From assembly GCA_947494545.1 (NCBI GenBank), contig CANLVH010000001.1, forward strand, positions 124,001-188,000: a DNA stretch of 64,000 bases, given 5' to 3'. Shown piece by piece: positions 9,125-17,219 of this stretch. How positions within the stretch are numbered: position 1 is the first letter of the stretch; each line of letters begins with the position of its first letter. A program made the position numbers and the translations under genes. Source of the stretch: an uncultured Mesonia sp. (lineage in GTDB: Bacteria; Bacteroidota; Bacteroidia; Flavobacteriales; Flavobacteriaceae). Below the pieces are notes generated by a model. The model saw only the letters and a program-made list of their open reading frames with translations, searched no databases and was not told where the DNA came from.

Positions 9125-11054
9125 ATTTTTTAGGAATTGCAATGCGCACCAACGTGCCCCAAGTACCATCTTTATTAACATCTAAATCTTTATAGGTAAT
9201 CGAAAAATTATACCGGTGATTCTTGTAAAAATTGGTAAGTAACTCTTTGGTAATTTTAATGCCCACAGATTTCTTGGTAGATTTCTTTTTGGCATTTGTA
9301 GAAGCCGCTTGTTTTCTGCCAACACCATTGTCTTTTACTTCTATAAGCAAATGTTTGGCATCTTCTAAAACACGAATGTCTAAGTTTTTTTCTCCTTCTT
9401 TTTTAGCTAATAAACCGTGCCACAAAGAGTTTTCTATAAAAGGCTGTAAAAACAACGAAGGCACAAAAATATCTTCTAAATCATAATTGGTTTCAATAGT
9501 GGTTTTAAATATAATTTGTTGGTCAAACCTAATATTTTCAATTTGTAAGTAAAGTGTGGCGGTTTCCAATTCTTCTTTTAGCGAAACTTGTTTGGATAGA
9601 GAAGACTCTAAAATCTTCCGCATTAGTTTAGAAAATTTGTTGAGGTAATATACCGCGTTCTTTTTATCGTTTTGAATTACGTGCAACTTAATAGCGTTAA
9701 GCGCATTAAAAATAAAATGCGGATTCATTTGAAAACGCATTAACCGCTGCTCCAACTCTAAGATGTTTTTTTCTGACTTTAATTGCCGCTGGCGGTAAAA
9801 TAAGTAAAAACTTATTAAACCTAAACCAGTCAATACCGCAATTACAATCCAGATATTTTCTTTGCGCTCATGTTGCAATTGGTTTATTTTATTTTGCGCA
9901 GAAAGGGTTTTTATTTTCTCTGTTTTTTTAACCGACTCATATTTAATAATCAAGTCGTTAATGTATTTTGCTTTTTTTAACCCGGTAAGTTCATTCTCTA
10001 ATTTTTGGTATTTTTTAAAGTGTTTTAAAGCTTCTTGCGGTTGGTCTACAGCTTCATAGAGCAAAGTAAGATGCTGGTGTAAAGAAGCTTCTAAATCTTG
10101 TAGGTCTTTTTCTCGAGTTTCTGTTAAGCTAGATAAGAAAATTTCTTCTGCCAAGTCATAATCTTTTGTTGCAAATGCTAGCTTACCTGCGTTCATATCT
10201 ACCAACAAAAGATAATAATCGCTATTAACGCTTTTGGCTATAGGTCTTGCTTTTTCTATAAACTCTTTTGCTTTTGCAGTATCTTCTTTTTTAAGATAAA
10301 TACTTGCCAACCTATTATAACAGATCATTCTGCCAAAATGATTGCCTAATTCTGTATCTATTGCCAAGGCTTTGTTAACGTGTAAAATAGCGTCATCATA
10401 GTTTCCTAATTTTTCATAGGTTTTTCCAATATTTTCATTATTAATAGAAACCGACCATTTATTGCCGGATTGTTCTGCTATGCTTAGAGCTTTTTGAAAA
10501 CTTTCTAACGCCAAATCATGTTGCTCCAATAAAATATAAATATTACCAATAGAGTTGTAAGAAACTTCTGTACTTCGTAAAATTCCTTTAGACGGATTTT
10601 CTATTTTTTCTGCAATACCAAGAGCTTTGGTGTGGTAATCTATAGAAGATTCGTAGGCATTCATTTTACGATAATCTACCCCAATCATATTAAGACTAAA
10701 AATCTCGAATTCCTGATTATTGGCCTTTTTAGAAAAATCTAATGCTTTAAAGTGCATTTTTAAAGCTTGTTGGTGCTTAGCAAATTTTCTGTGAATATTA
10801 CCTAATTTAATTGCTTCATAACTTGCACCGGTATAATAACCTTCTTTGTCAAAACGTTGAAGCGCTTGTAAGACTTTTACAGAATCGCGCTGAAAAAATT
10901 TAAGACGATCGTTTATACTTTTATACGTTTGCGGTCTATCTGTTAAAATGCTGTCTAACGCAGAAGAGAAATTGTCTTGCGCTGCTAAATCGAAATGAAA
11001 TAATAAAAAGCAAAAAATTGCCGTGAGTCTAACAAGGTGTATTTTTAAAGCCAT
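9123..11054 (-). CDS. TPR-containing sensor histidine kinase (LytS type)
   Basis: This 643-residue membrane sensor has an N-terminal signal or anchor helix (residues about 8-25). Tetratricopeptide repeats follow from about 60 to 350, such as YNSIGNIYILLEQHDLALESF. Next come a coiled coil, a transmembrane helix (IWIVIAVLTGLGLISFYLFY, about 400-420) and a His_kinase domain with the phospho-acceptor histidine in MNPHFIFNALNAIKLHV. The ATP-binding part shows FIENSLWHGLL and VKDNGVGR. Kinases of this type usually sit beside a LytTR response regulator, but no regulator lies next to it here. It is alone between two terminators, so its partner must be elsewhere. Confidence 0.88.
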   Translation of the reverse strand: MALKIHLVRLTAIFCFLLFHFDLAAQDNFSSALDSILTDRPQTYKSINDRLKFFQRDSVKVLQALQRFDKEGYYTGASYEAIKLGNIHRKFAKHQQALKMHFKALDFSKKANNQEFEIFSLNMIGVDYRKMNAYESSIDYHTKALGIAEKIENPSKGILRSTEVSYNSIGNIYILLEQHDLALESFQKALSIAEQSGNKWSVSINNENIGKTYEKLGNYDDAILHVNKALAIDTELGNHFGRMICYNRLASIYLKKEDTAKAKEFIEKARPIAKSVNSDYYLLLVDMNAGKLAFATKDYDLAEEIFLSSLTETREKDLQDLEASLHQHLTLLYEAVDQPQEALKHFKKYQKLENELTGLKKAKYINDLIIKYESVKKTEKIKTLSAQNKINQLQHERKENIWIVIAVLTGLGLISFYLFYRQRQLKSEKNILELEQRLMRFQMNPHFIFNALNAIKLHVIQNDKKNAVYYLNKFSKLMRKILESSLSKQVSLKEELETATLYLQIENIRFDQQIIFKTTIETNYDLEDIFVPSLFLQPFIENSLWHGLLAKKEGEKNLDIRVLEDAKHLLIEVKDNGVGRKQAASTNAKKKSTKKSVGIKITKELLTNFYKNHRYNFSITYKDLDVNKDGTWGTLVRIAIPKK

Positions 11055-11100
11055 TTTTTTAATCTATGTAGCGAAGGTAAACTTTAAAAACGAATAAAAT

Positions 11101-11131
11101 AAAAAAGGTGATTACAGAAACCACCTTTTTT
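11101..11131 (-). terminator. Bidirectional-looking terminator after purF-like gene
   Basis: Perfect 10-base arms AAAAAAGGTG and CACCTTTTTT enclose an 11-base loop. It lies 129 bases past the stop of the gene at 11260, and the A/T runs on both sides would work on either strand. The rest of the gap 11055-11259 is AT-rich, with no gene seen. Confidence 0.7.
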
Positions 11132-11259
11132 GCCCCAAATTTTACCATAAACTTAACCTACTTAAATTATGGATGATAAATATATAAATATTATATCAAA
11201 TTAAGAAAAATAATATCCATATTTGAGATAAAGTGCTTTAAAAATACGTTTATAGCTAT

Positions 11260-13158
11260 TTAATAGGCTCTTTTTTTGTTGCCTTCATAAAAATTAATAA
11301 AGGCTTGGTTTACTACGCGGTTTCCGCCGGCGGTAGGGTAGTTGCCGGTAAAATACCAATCTCCTAAATTTTTAGGGCAGGCTTGGTGTAATTTTTCTAT
11401 ACTTTGATAAATTACTTCCAAATCTGCATTCAATTTATTATCGCTTAAAATTTCGGCTATTTTGGCAGATATTTCTTTGGCACTAAAAGGTGCGTAAATT
11501 TCTTTTACAAAATTTTGCACTTGGTTATCGTCCAAATCTACTTGCTCTTTACATTTGGTATAAACATTTTCTACAATATGATATTGGTCGCGTTCCTTTA
11601 ATAAAGCCAAAGCCGCTTTAAATGCAACAAAATCTTCTAAACGTGCCATATCTATTCCGTAGCAATCCGGATAGCGTATTTGCGGAGCAGAAGAAACTAC
11701 AATGATTTTCTTCGGCTCCAGCCTGTCCATCATCGTTAAAATACTTTTTTGCAAAGTAGTACCGCGCACAATACTATCGTCTATAATAACCAAATTATCT
11801 TCTGGTTTTACCACGCCATAGGTTACGTCGTAAACGTGCGCAACCAAGTCGTCTCTACTACTGTCTTCTGTAATAAAGGTGCGTAATTTTGCATCTTTTA
11901 CAGCAATTTTTTCTGTACGTAGGCGGTGCGATAAAATTTCGCTTAAGCGCTCATTGGTTAGGTTTTCTTTTTCTTCTAGAATCGCTTCATTTTTTTGGCG
12001 GTTTAATTCGTCTTGCGCCGCTTCTACCATTCCGTAAAAAGAAGTTTCTGCCGTATTGGGAATAAAAGAAAATACAGAGTTTACCGTATCATAATTTATA
12101 GCCTCTAAAACATCTGGCATTATGAATTTTCCTAAATTTTTACGCTCTTCATAGATTTCTGCATCGCTTCCGCGGGAAAAATAAATACGTTCAAAAGAAC
12201 AAGCTTTGCGTTCTAAAGGTTCTACAATTTTTTTTATGGTAGTGTTGCCGTTTTTTTCGGTAATCAAAGCGTGGCCGGGTTCTAATTCTTTAACATCTTC
12301 AAACTTGACATTGAAAGTAGTTTGAATTACCGGCCGTTCTGATGCGGTTACCACAATCTCATCGTCTTTATAATAGTAAACCGGACGTATGCCAGACGGG
12401 TCGCGCAACACAAAAGAATCTCCGTGGCCCAACATTCCTGCCATAGCGTAACCGCCATCCCAGCCTTTAGAAGATTTTCTGAGTATTTTGGCCAAGTTTA
12501 GTTTCTCTACTATATGCGGGGAAGCTTCACGCTTGCTATAGCCTTTCTTTTTAAGTTTTTTGTATAATTTGTTGACTTCGGCATCTAAGAAATGGCCTAT
12601 ATTTTCCATTACCGTTACCGTGTCTGCTTTTTCTTTAGGATGCTGACCAAGTTCTACCAATTTATTAAACAGCTGAAAAACATTGGTCATATTAAAGTTC
12701 CCCGCAACAATAAGATTTCGGTGCATCCAATTGTTTTGCCGTAAAAACGGGTGCACGTTTTCTATACTGTTTTTACCAAAAGTGCCGTAGCGTACGTGGC
12801 CTAAAAAAACTTCGCCTAAATAAGGAATATTGTTTTTTTGTAAGCCAATATTATCTGTATACTCGGGGTGTAATTCTAGTTCTTGGTTTATACGCTCGTT
12901 AATTCTAGCAAAAATATCTTGTATAGGTTGTGCATCGTTAGAGCGTATTCTGCTAATATAACGCCTACCGGGCTCCATATTCAATTTAATGCTGGCCAGT
13001 CCCGCACCATCTTGTCCGCGATTGTGCTGCTTTTCCATCATTAAATACATTTTGTTTAGACCATAAAAACCCGTGCCGTATTTTTCTTTATAATACTCTA
13101 GAGGTTTTAAAAGCCTAAGTAATGCTATACCGCATTCGTGTTTTATAGCGTCGCTCAT
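11260..13158 (-). CDS. PurF-like amidophosphoribosyltransferase, long form
   Basis: This 632-residue protein combines a class II glutamine amidotransferase domain and a phosphoribosyltransferase domain. Canonical PurF moves the glutamine amide to PRPP in the first step of purine synthesis. The nucleophile would be Cys9 (MSDAIKHECGIAL), exposed by removing eight residues. NRGQDGAG, GHVRYGTFG and the PRPP loop IIDDSIVRGTT are present. It is clearly longer than the usual 470-510 residues and has divergent insertions, such as the charged stretch in the middle. It is not in a purine operon apart from the nearby purN; its immediate upstream neighbour is a PfkB kinase. It may be a second PurF-like enzyme rather than the housekeeping one, and I cannot tell from this window. 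Confidence 0.85.
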   Translation of the reverse strand: MSDAIKHECGIALLRLLKPLEYYKEKYGTGFYGLNKMYLMMEKQHNRGQDGAGLASIKLNMEPGRRYISRIRSNDAQPIQDIFARINERINQELELHPEYTDNIGLQKNNIPYLGEVFLGHVRYGTFGKNSIENVHPFLRQNNWMHRNLIVAGNFNMTNVFQLFNKLVELGQHPKEKADTVTVMENIGHFLDAEVNKLYKKLKKKGYSKREASPHIVEKLNLAKILRKSSKGWDGGYAMAGMLGHGDSFVLRDPSGIRPVYYYKDDEIVVTASERPVIQTTFNVKFEDVKELEPGHALITEKNGNTTIKKIVEPLERKACSFERIYFSRGSDAEIYEERKNLGKFIMPDVLEAINYDTVNSVFSFIPNTAETSFYGMVEAAQDELNRQKNEAILEEKENLTNERLSEILSHRLRTEKIAVKDAKLRTFITEDSSRDDLVAHVYDVTYGVVKPEDNLVIIDDSIVRGTTLQKSILTMMDRLEPKKIIVVSSAPQIRYPDCYGIDMARLEDFVAFKAALALLKERDQYHIVENVYTKCKEQVDLDDNQVQNFVKEIYAPFSAKEISAKIAEILSDNKLNADLEVIYQSIEKLHQACPKNLGDWYFTGNYPTAGGNRVVNQAFINFYEGNKKRAY

Positions 13159-13185
13159 AATTGTTGTGTTGTTGTGCTTTTACCA

Positions 13186-13211
13186 ATAAAAAAGCCCTGA
13201 AATTTCAGGGC
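13186..13211 (-). terminator. Intrinsic terminator after pfkB
   Basis: A perfect palindrome GCCCTGAAATTTCAGGGC (13194-13211) is followed on the minus strand by TTTTTTATT, starting nine bases past the kinase stop. It separates the PfkB gene from the PurF-like gene, at least partly. Confidence 0.85.
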
Positions 13212-13219
13212 GTGTAGTT

Positions 13220-14143
13220 TTAATTTAAGTCTATTTTAAACTGCGTTAAAGATTTAAAAACCTTTAGACGCTCGTCAATTTCTTCATCAGAGAGATTAAG
13301 CATTCGCTCTGTGCCAAATTTTTCTACGCAAAACGATGCCAAGTTTGAGCCGTAAATAATTGCGTTTTTCATGTTTTTAAACGAAGTGTTATTGGTTTTT
13401 GCCAAATAACCTGCAAAACCGCCGGCAAAAGTATCGCCAGCTCCCGTTGGATCAAAAACTTCTTCTAAAGGTAAAGCGGGAGCAAAAAACATTTGATTGT
13501 CATGAAAAAGCAATGCGCCGTGTTCTCCTTTTTTTATAACAACAAATTTTGGTCCCATTTTTTCTATTTTTCTTGCAGCTTTCACTAAAGAATATTCTCC
13601 TGAAAGTTGTCTGGCTTCTTCATCGTTAATAGTTAAGACGTCTACTTTCTTAATAACTTTCAATAAATCTTCCAAAGCATTGTCCATCCAAAAATTCATA
13701 GTGTCTAAAGCTACCAATTTTGGGTTGTTTACTTGCTCCAAAACGCTTAATTGTACCAAGGGATGCAAGTTACCTAACATTACCACTTCTGCATCTTTAT
13801 AATTTTCCGGCACTTTAGGCTGAAAATCTGCCAAAACATTTAATTGTGTATCTAAAGTATCGCGCGTATTCATATCGTTATGGTAACGCCCGCTCCAGAA
13901 AAATGTTTTACCTCCTTTTACAATTTCCAAACCTTCTAAATTTACATTTCTGTCTTTTAGAAGTTGTATGTAATCTTGCGGAAAATCATCGCCAACCACC
14001 GAAACAATTGCGCTGTCTACCCCAAATTTTTCGGCTGCTAAGGCAATGTAGGTACCGGCGCCGCCTAAAATTTTATCGGTTTTTCCAAAAGGGGTTTCTA
14101 TGGCGTCAAAGGCAACGGTGCCCACAATTAAAAGCTTACTCAT
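13220..14143 (-). CDS. PfkB family carbohydrate or nucleoside kinase
   Basis: This 307-residue ribokinase-fold kinase has the N-terminal glycine motif GGAGTYIALAAEKFG and the C-terminal signature DPTGAGDTFAGGFAGYL, which holds the catalytic aspartate and anion hole. The family phosphorylates sugars or nucleosides with ATP, and the substrate cannot be read from sequence. The length is normal. It lies directly upstream of the PurF-like gene on the same strand, which hints at a phosphoribosyl or nucleoside-related job. It has a TATATTTG promoter box 16 bases before the ATG and a terminator behind it. Confidence 0.85.
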   Translation of the reverse strand: MSKLLIVGTVAFDAIETPFGKTDKILGGAGTYIALAAEKFGVDSAIVSVVGDDFPQDYIQLLKDRNVNLEGLEIVKGGKTFFWSGRYHNDMNTRDTLDTQLNVLADFQPKVPENYKDAEVVMLGNLHPLVQLSVLEQVNNPKLVALDTMNFWMDNALEDLLKVIKKVDVLTINDEEARQLSGEYSLVKAARKIEKMGPKFVVIKKGEHGALLFHDNQMFFAPALPLEEVFDPTGAGDTFAGGFAGYLAKTNNTSFKNMKNAIIYGSNLASFCVEKFGTERMLNLSDEEIDERLKVFKSLTQFKIDLN

Positions 14144-14159
14144 GTTTTGTTATTTTTTG

Positions 14160-14167
14160 CAAATATA
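14160..14167 (-). promoter_or_regulatory. -7 box upstream of pfkB
   Basis: TATATTTG on the minus strand matches TAnnTTTG and lies 16 bases before the PfkB start codon. No clear -33 TTG is seen at the usual distance. Confidence 0.4.
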
Positions 14168-14265
14168 AGGTGTTTTTCAAGGAATAATTAATAGCAGGGT
14201 GTTTTTTAGTACAATAGCTTGAAAATTACCAAAAAGGCCTCAAATAGAAGCTTTCATTTTTTAGA

Positions 14266-14315
14266 CTTTACGGAAGAAAAAAAATCTAATCATTAGGCTT
14301 AGTTTTTCCGTAAAG
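14266..14315. repeat. Inverted pair of CTTTACGGAA decamers around a T-rich weak hairpin
   Basis: CTTTACGGAA (14266-14275) and its exact complement TTCCGTAAAG (14306-14315) could form a 10-base stem. Between them, on the minus strand, CTAATGATTAG is followed by a run of eight T. The structure lies just past the stop of the RNase H gene, so it may act as that gene's terminator. The rest of 14144-14329 holds no gene. Confidence 0.5.
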
Positions 14316-14329
14316 CAATCTAATTTTCT

Positions 14330-14959
14330 CTATTTTCTGCCAAAATCTGCCGGAATTTCTCCCCAGGCCTTGGTGTTCCATTTTATAATGGGGTTTTGAT
14401 AGTTGTTTTTTTGTAACCAGCTTTCGGCTCTTTTAATTAACTCAAATAAAGCAGCGTTTTTAGCATTAGGGGTCAATTTGGTGTTGCATTTCTTTTTGCG
14501 CACCCAGGCCATAGCTGTTCTAGAATCTGTATAAATACTGTAATTGCTGTTGTTTTTTTGCAGAAATGCAAGTCCGTGTACAATTGCCAAAAACTCACCA
14601 ATATTGTTGGTACCTTGGGCAAACGGTCCTTGTTTAAATAGTTCTTTGCCGGTTTTGGTTACAACGCCTCTATATTCCATCGTGCCGGGGTTTCCGCTAG
14701 AAGCTGCATCTACGGCAATAGATTGAAAGTTTACTTCTTTTAATTTTTTGTGTAATTGCTGAGAAGTAGAAGCTTTTGGTTTGCTTTTGTAGTCTTCAAA
14801 CTTCCCATCGAAAGCTTTTTTTGCTAAATCTAAATTTGGAAATGCTTTGTATTGCGCTCCTTTAAAATTATCTATTTGTTCTTTGCACGTTTTCCAAGAT
14901 TGATAAATGCCGGGTTTTTTGCCTTTCCAGACCACGTAGTATTTTTTGGTTTTGGCCAT
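14330..14959 (-). CDS. Ribonuclease HI with N-terminal viroplasmin domain
   Basis: This 209-residue protein begins with a caulimovirus viroplasmin-like RNA/DNA-hybrid binding domain (residues 4-48, KKYYVVWKGKKPGIYQSW). An RNase H domain follows, which cuts RNA in RNA-DNA hybrids. Catalytic acidic residues are visible in SIAVDAASSGNPG (Asp), NNIGEFLAIVHGL (Glu) and YTDSRTAMAWV (Asp); the fourth is probably the Asp in IPADFGRK at the C-terminus. It starts six bases after the purN stop on the same strand, so the two are co-transcribed. The decamer hairpin at 14266-14315 follows it. Confidence 0.88.
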   Translation of the reverse strand: MAKTKKYYVVWKGKKPGIYQSWKTCKEQIDNFKGAQYKAFPNLDLAKKAFDGKFEDYKSKPKASTSQQLHKKLKEVNFQSIAVDAASSGNPGTMEYRGVVTKTGKELFKQGPFAQGTNNIGEFLAIVHGLAFLQKNNSNYSIYTDSRTAMAWVRKKKCNTKLTPNAKNAALFELIKRAESWLQKNNYQNPIIKWNTKAWGEIPADFGRK

Positions 14960-14965
14960 GTTTGG

Positions 14966-15574
14966 TTATTGGTCTAAAAGTTTTTCTATTACTTTAGGGA
15001 AATGTTTGTGCTCTAGCTTTTTTATCTTCCGCGTAAGCGAGGTTAAGGTGTCGTCTGGAGTGATTTTTACTTTATATTGTTTTATTATTTTACCCTCGTC
15101 GTATTTTTCGTTTACGTAATGAAAGCTTATGCCGGTTTCTGTTTCTTTATTTTCTAAAATAGCTTTGTGTACACGCGCTCCATACATGCCTTTGCCACCA
15201 TATTTAGGTAAAAGCGCGGGGTGCACATTAATAATTTTATTAGGAAAAGCTTCAATTATTTTTTCTGGCATTTTCCATAGAAATCCCGCCAATACTATTA
15301 GATGCGGGTCTGCGTCTTTAAGTACATTTAAAACCTCGTTGGTCTCGTAAAGCGCAGCGCGATCAAAATGCAAAGCGTTTACTTCTAAATCGTGTGCGGT
15401 TTGTAAAACTTTTGCTCGTATATTGTTAGATAGTACGTGTACGACCTCTACAGCATCTGTTGCTTGAAAGTATTCTATAATATTTTTTGCATTGCTTCCT
15501 GCTCCCGAAGCAAAAATTACAATTCTTTTGGGAGAATAGGTTATATTTGTATCCAAAACGACTGAAATTAACAA
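14966..15574 (-). CDS. purN: Phosphoribosylglycinamide formyltransferase
   Basis: PurN transfers a formyl group from 10-formyltetrahydrofolate to GAR, the third step of purine synthesis. The protein shows FASGAGSNAKNIIEYF (phosphate loop), LAGFLWKMP, NVHPALLPKYGGKGMYG (catalytic Asn and His) and NEKYDEGKII (catalytic Asp). Homologues start about ten residues before FASG, but there is no ATG in that stretch. The frame offers TTG at 15574 and another TTG at 15556, so the start is uncertain and non-ATG. The gene is divergent from acpP and precedes the RNase H gene. Confidence 0.9.
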   Translation of the reverse strand: MLISVVLDTNITYSPKRIVIFASGAGSNAKNIIEYFQATDAVEVVHVLSNNIRAKVLQTAHDLEVNALHFDRAALYETNEVLNVLKDADPHLIVLAGFLWKMPEKIIEAFPNKIINVHPALLPKYGGKGMYGARVHKAILENKETETGISFHYVNEKYDEGKIIKQYKVKITPDDTLTSLTRKIKKLEHKHFPKVIEKLLDQ

Positions 15575-15645
15575 TTATTAAAACGTAAAAATAGTTACTC
15601 TATTTAAAATTATGTAAATTGACGCCACATTTTTGGTATTAAAAC

Positions 15646-15674
15646 TTGTTTTAAACTAAAGTTTTTTATTTTTG
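15646..15674 (+). promoter_or_regulatory. Promoter of acpP-fabF
   Basis: TTG (15646-15648) is followed after 18 bases by TATTTTTG (15667-15674), which matches the Bacteroidetes consensus. The acpP start codon lies 31 bases downstream. Confidence 0.6.
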
Positions 15675-15705
15675 CCACTTAATCAAATTTAAAAATTAAA
15701 AGATT

Positions 15706-15942
15706 ATGTCAGACATTGCATCAAGAGTAAAAGCAATTATCGTTGATAAATTAGGAGTTGACGAGAATGAAGTAGTAAACGAAGCAAGCTTCACAAACGA
15801 TTTAGGTGCCGATTCTTTAGACACCGTAGAATTAATTATGGAGTTTGAAAAAGAATTTGATATTCAAATCCCAGACGACCAAGCAGAAAACATTGCTACA
15901 GTTGGTCAAGCTATTTCGTACATTGAAGAAGCAAAAAAATAA
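15706..15942 (+). CDS. acpP: Acyl carrier protein
   Basis: This 78-residue acidic protein carries growing fatty acyl chains on a phosphopantetheine arm. The attachment serine lies in [19 protein letters not shown], the standard ACP motif. Length and acidity are typical. It stands 12 bases ahead of fabF and is transcribed with it, as in most bacteria, from the promoter at 15646-15674. Confidence 0.96.
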   Translation: MSDIASRVKAIIVDKLGVDENEVVNEASFTNDLGADSLDTVELIMEFEKEFDIQIPDDQAENIATVGQAISYIEEAKK

Positions 15943-15954
15943 CAGGCTATAACT

Positions 15955-17208
15955 ATGGAGTTAAAGCGAGTAGTAGTTACAGGTTTAGGTGCATTGACCC
16001 CAATTGGTAACAATATTGAAGAATATTGGCACGCATTGGTAAATGGTAAAAGTGGGAGCGCTCCCATAACCTATTTTGATACCGAAAAATTCAAAACGAA
16101 GTTCGCTTGTGAAATTAAAAACTTTGACTTCAAATCGTATTTTGACCGCAAAGAAATTAGAAGGTTAGACAAATTTGCTCAATATGCCTTAGTAGCTTCT
16201 GATGAGGCTATAGCCGATTCTAAAATAGATTTAGATACGGTAAATAAGCATCGTGTTGGGGTAATTTGGGGCGCCGGAATTGGTGGTTTGGAAACGTTTC
16301 AAGAAGAAGTGAAGAATTTTGCAAACGGAGACGGAACTCCTCGTTTTAACCCTTTCTTTATTCCCAAAATGATAGCAGATATTGCTCCTGGTAATATTTC
16401 TATCAAACACGGCTTTATGGGGCCCAATTACACTACGGTTTCTGCGTGCGCATCTTCTGCAAATGCAATGATAGACGCTCTTAATTATATAAGATTGGGA
16501 TATAGCGATGTAATTGTAAGCGGAGGGAGCGAGGCTGCCGTAACACAAGCCGGTATGGGTGGTTTTAACGCCATGCACGCCTTATCTACCAGAAACGAAG
16601 ATATGGAAAAAGCTTCCAGACCTTTTGATGCCACTAGAGATGGTTTTGTTTTGGGAGAAGGTGCCGGAGCGCTTATTCTAGAAGAATATGAGCACGCTAA
16701 AGCAAGAGGAGCAAAGATTTATGCAGAAATAGTTGGCGGCGGAATGTCTTCTGACGCTTACCATATGACAGCACCACATCCGGAAGGTACAGGTGTTGTT
16801 GCCGTTATGGAAAACTGTCTGCAAAATGCCGGTCTAAAACCTGAAGATGTAGATGCCATTAATACCCACGGTACTTCTACGCCTCTAGGTGATGTGGCAG
16901 AACTAAAAGCGATTAAAAAAGTTTTTGGCGAACACGCAAAATCTATAAACATCAACTCTACCAAATCTATGACAGGCCACTTATTGGGTGCTGCAGGAGC
17001 CATAGAGGCAATCGCTTCTATTTTGGCTATGCGCAATAATATTGTGCCGCCTACTATTAATCATGAGGTAGCAGACGAGAATATAGATCCGGAATTGAAT
17101 TTGACCCTAAACAAAGCACAAAATCGCGAGGTAAATATTGCTATGAGCAATACTTTTGGTTTTGGAGGGCATAATGCTTGTGTTTTGTTTAAAAAACTAG
17201 GCGAGTAA
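15955..17208 (+). CDS. fabF: Beta-ketoacyl-ACP synthase II
   Basis: This 417-residue condensing enzyme elongates acyl-ACP with malonyl-ACP. The catalytic cysteine lies in TVSACASSANAM, with the two histidines in NTHGTSTPLGD and MTGHLLGAAGAIEA. GFGGHNACVLF closes the thiolase fold. Length is standard. It lies between acpP and rnc on the plus strand; rnc begins 11 bases after its stop. Confidence 0.96.
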   Translation: MELKRVVVTGLGALTPIGNNIEEYWHALVNGKSGSAPITYFDTEKFKTKFACEIKNFDFKSYFDRKEIRRLDKFAQYALVASDEAIADSKIDLDTVNKHRVGVIWGAGIGGLETFQEEVKNFANGDGTPRFNPFFIPKMIADIAPGNISIKHGFMGPNYTTVSACASSANAMIDALNYIRLGYSDVIVSGGSEAAVTQAGMGGFNAMHALSTRNEDMEKASRPFDATRDGFVLGEGAGALILEEYEHAKARGAKIYAEIVGGGMSSDAYHMTAPHPEGTGVVAVMENCLQNAGLKPEDVDAINTHGTSTPLGDVAELKAIKKVFGEHAKSININSTKSMTGHLLGAAGAIEAIASILAMRNNIVPPTINHEVADENIDPELNLTLNKAQNREVNIAMSNTFGFGGHNACVLFKKLGE

Positions 17209-17219
17209 ACCCGTGTTTC

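Noticed and set aside
13846..14187. 113-residue plus-strand frame
   Set aside because: It is antisense to the PfkB gene and its promoter, with arginine- and cysteine-rich composition unlike real genes here.
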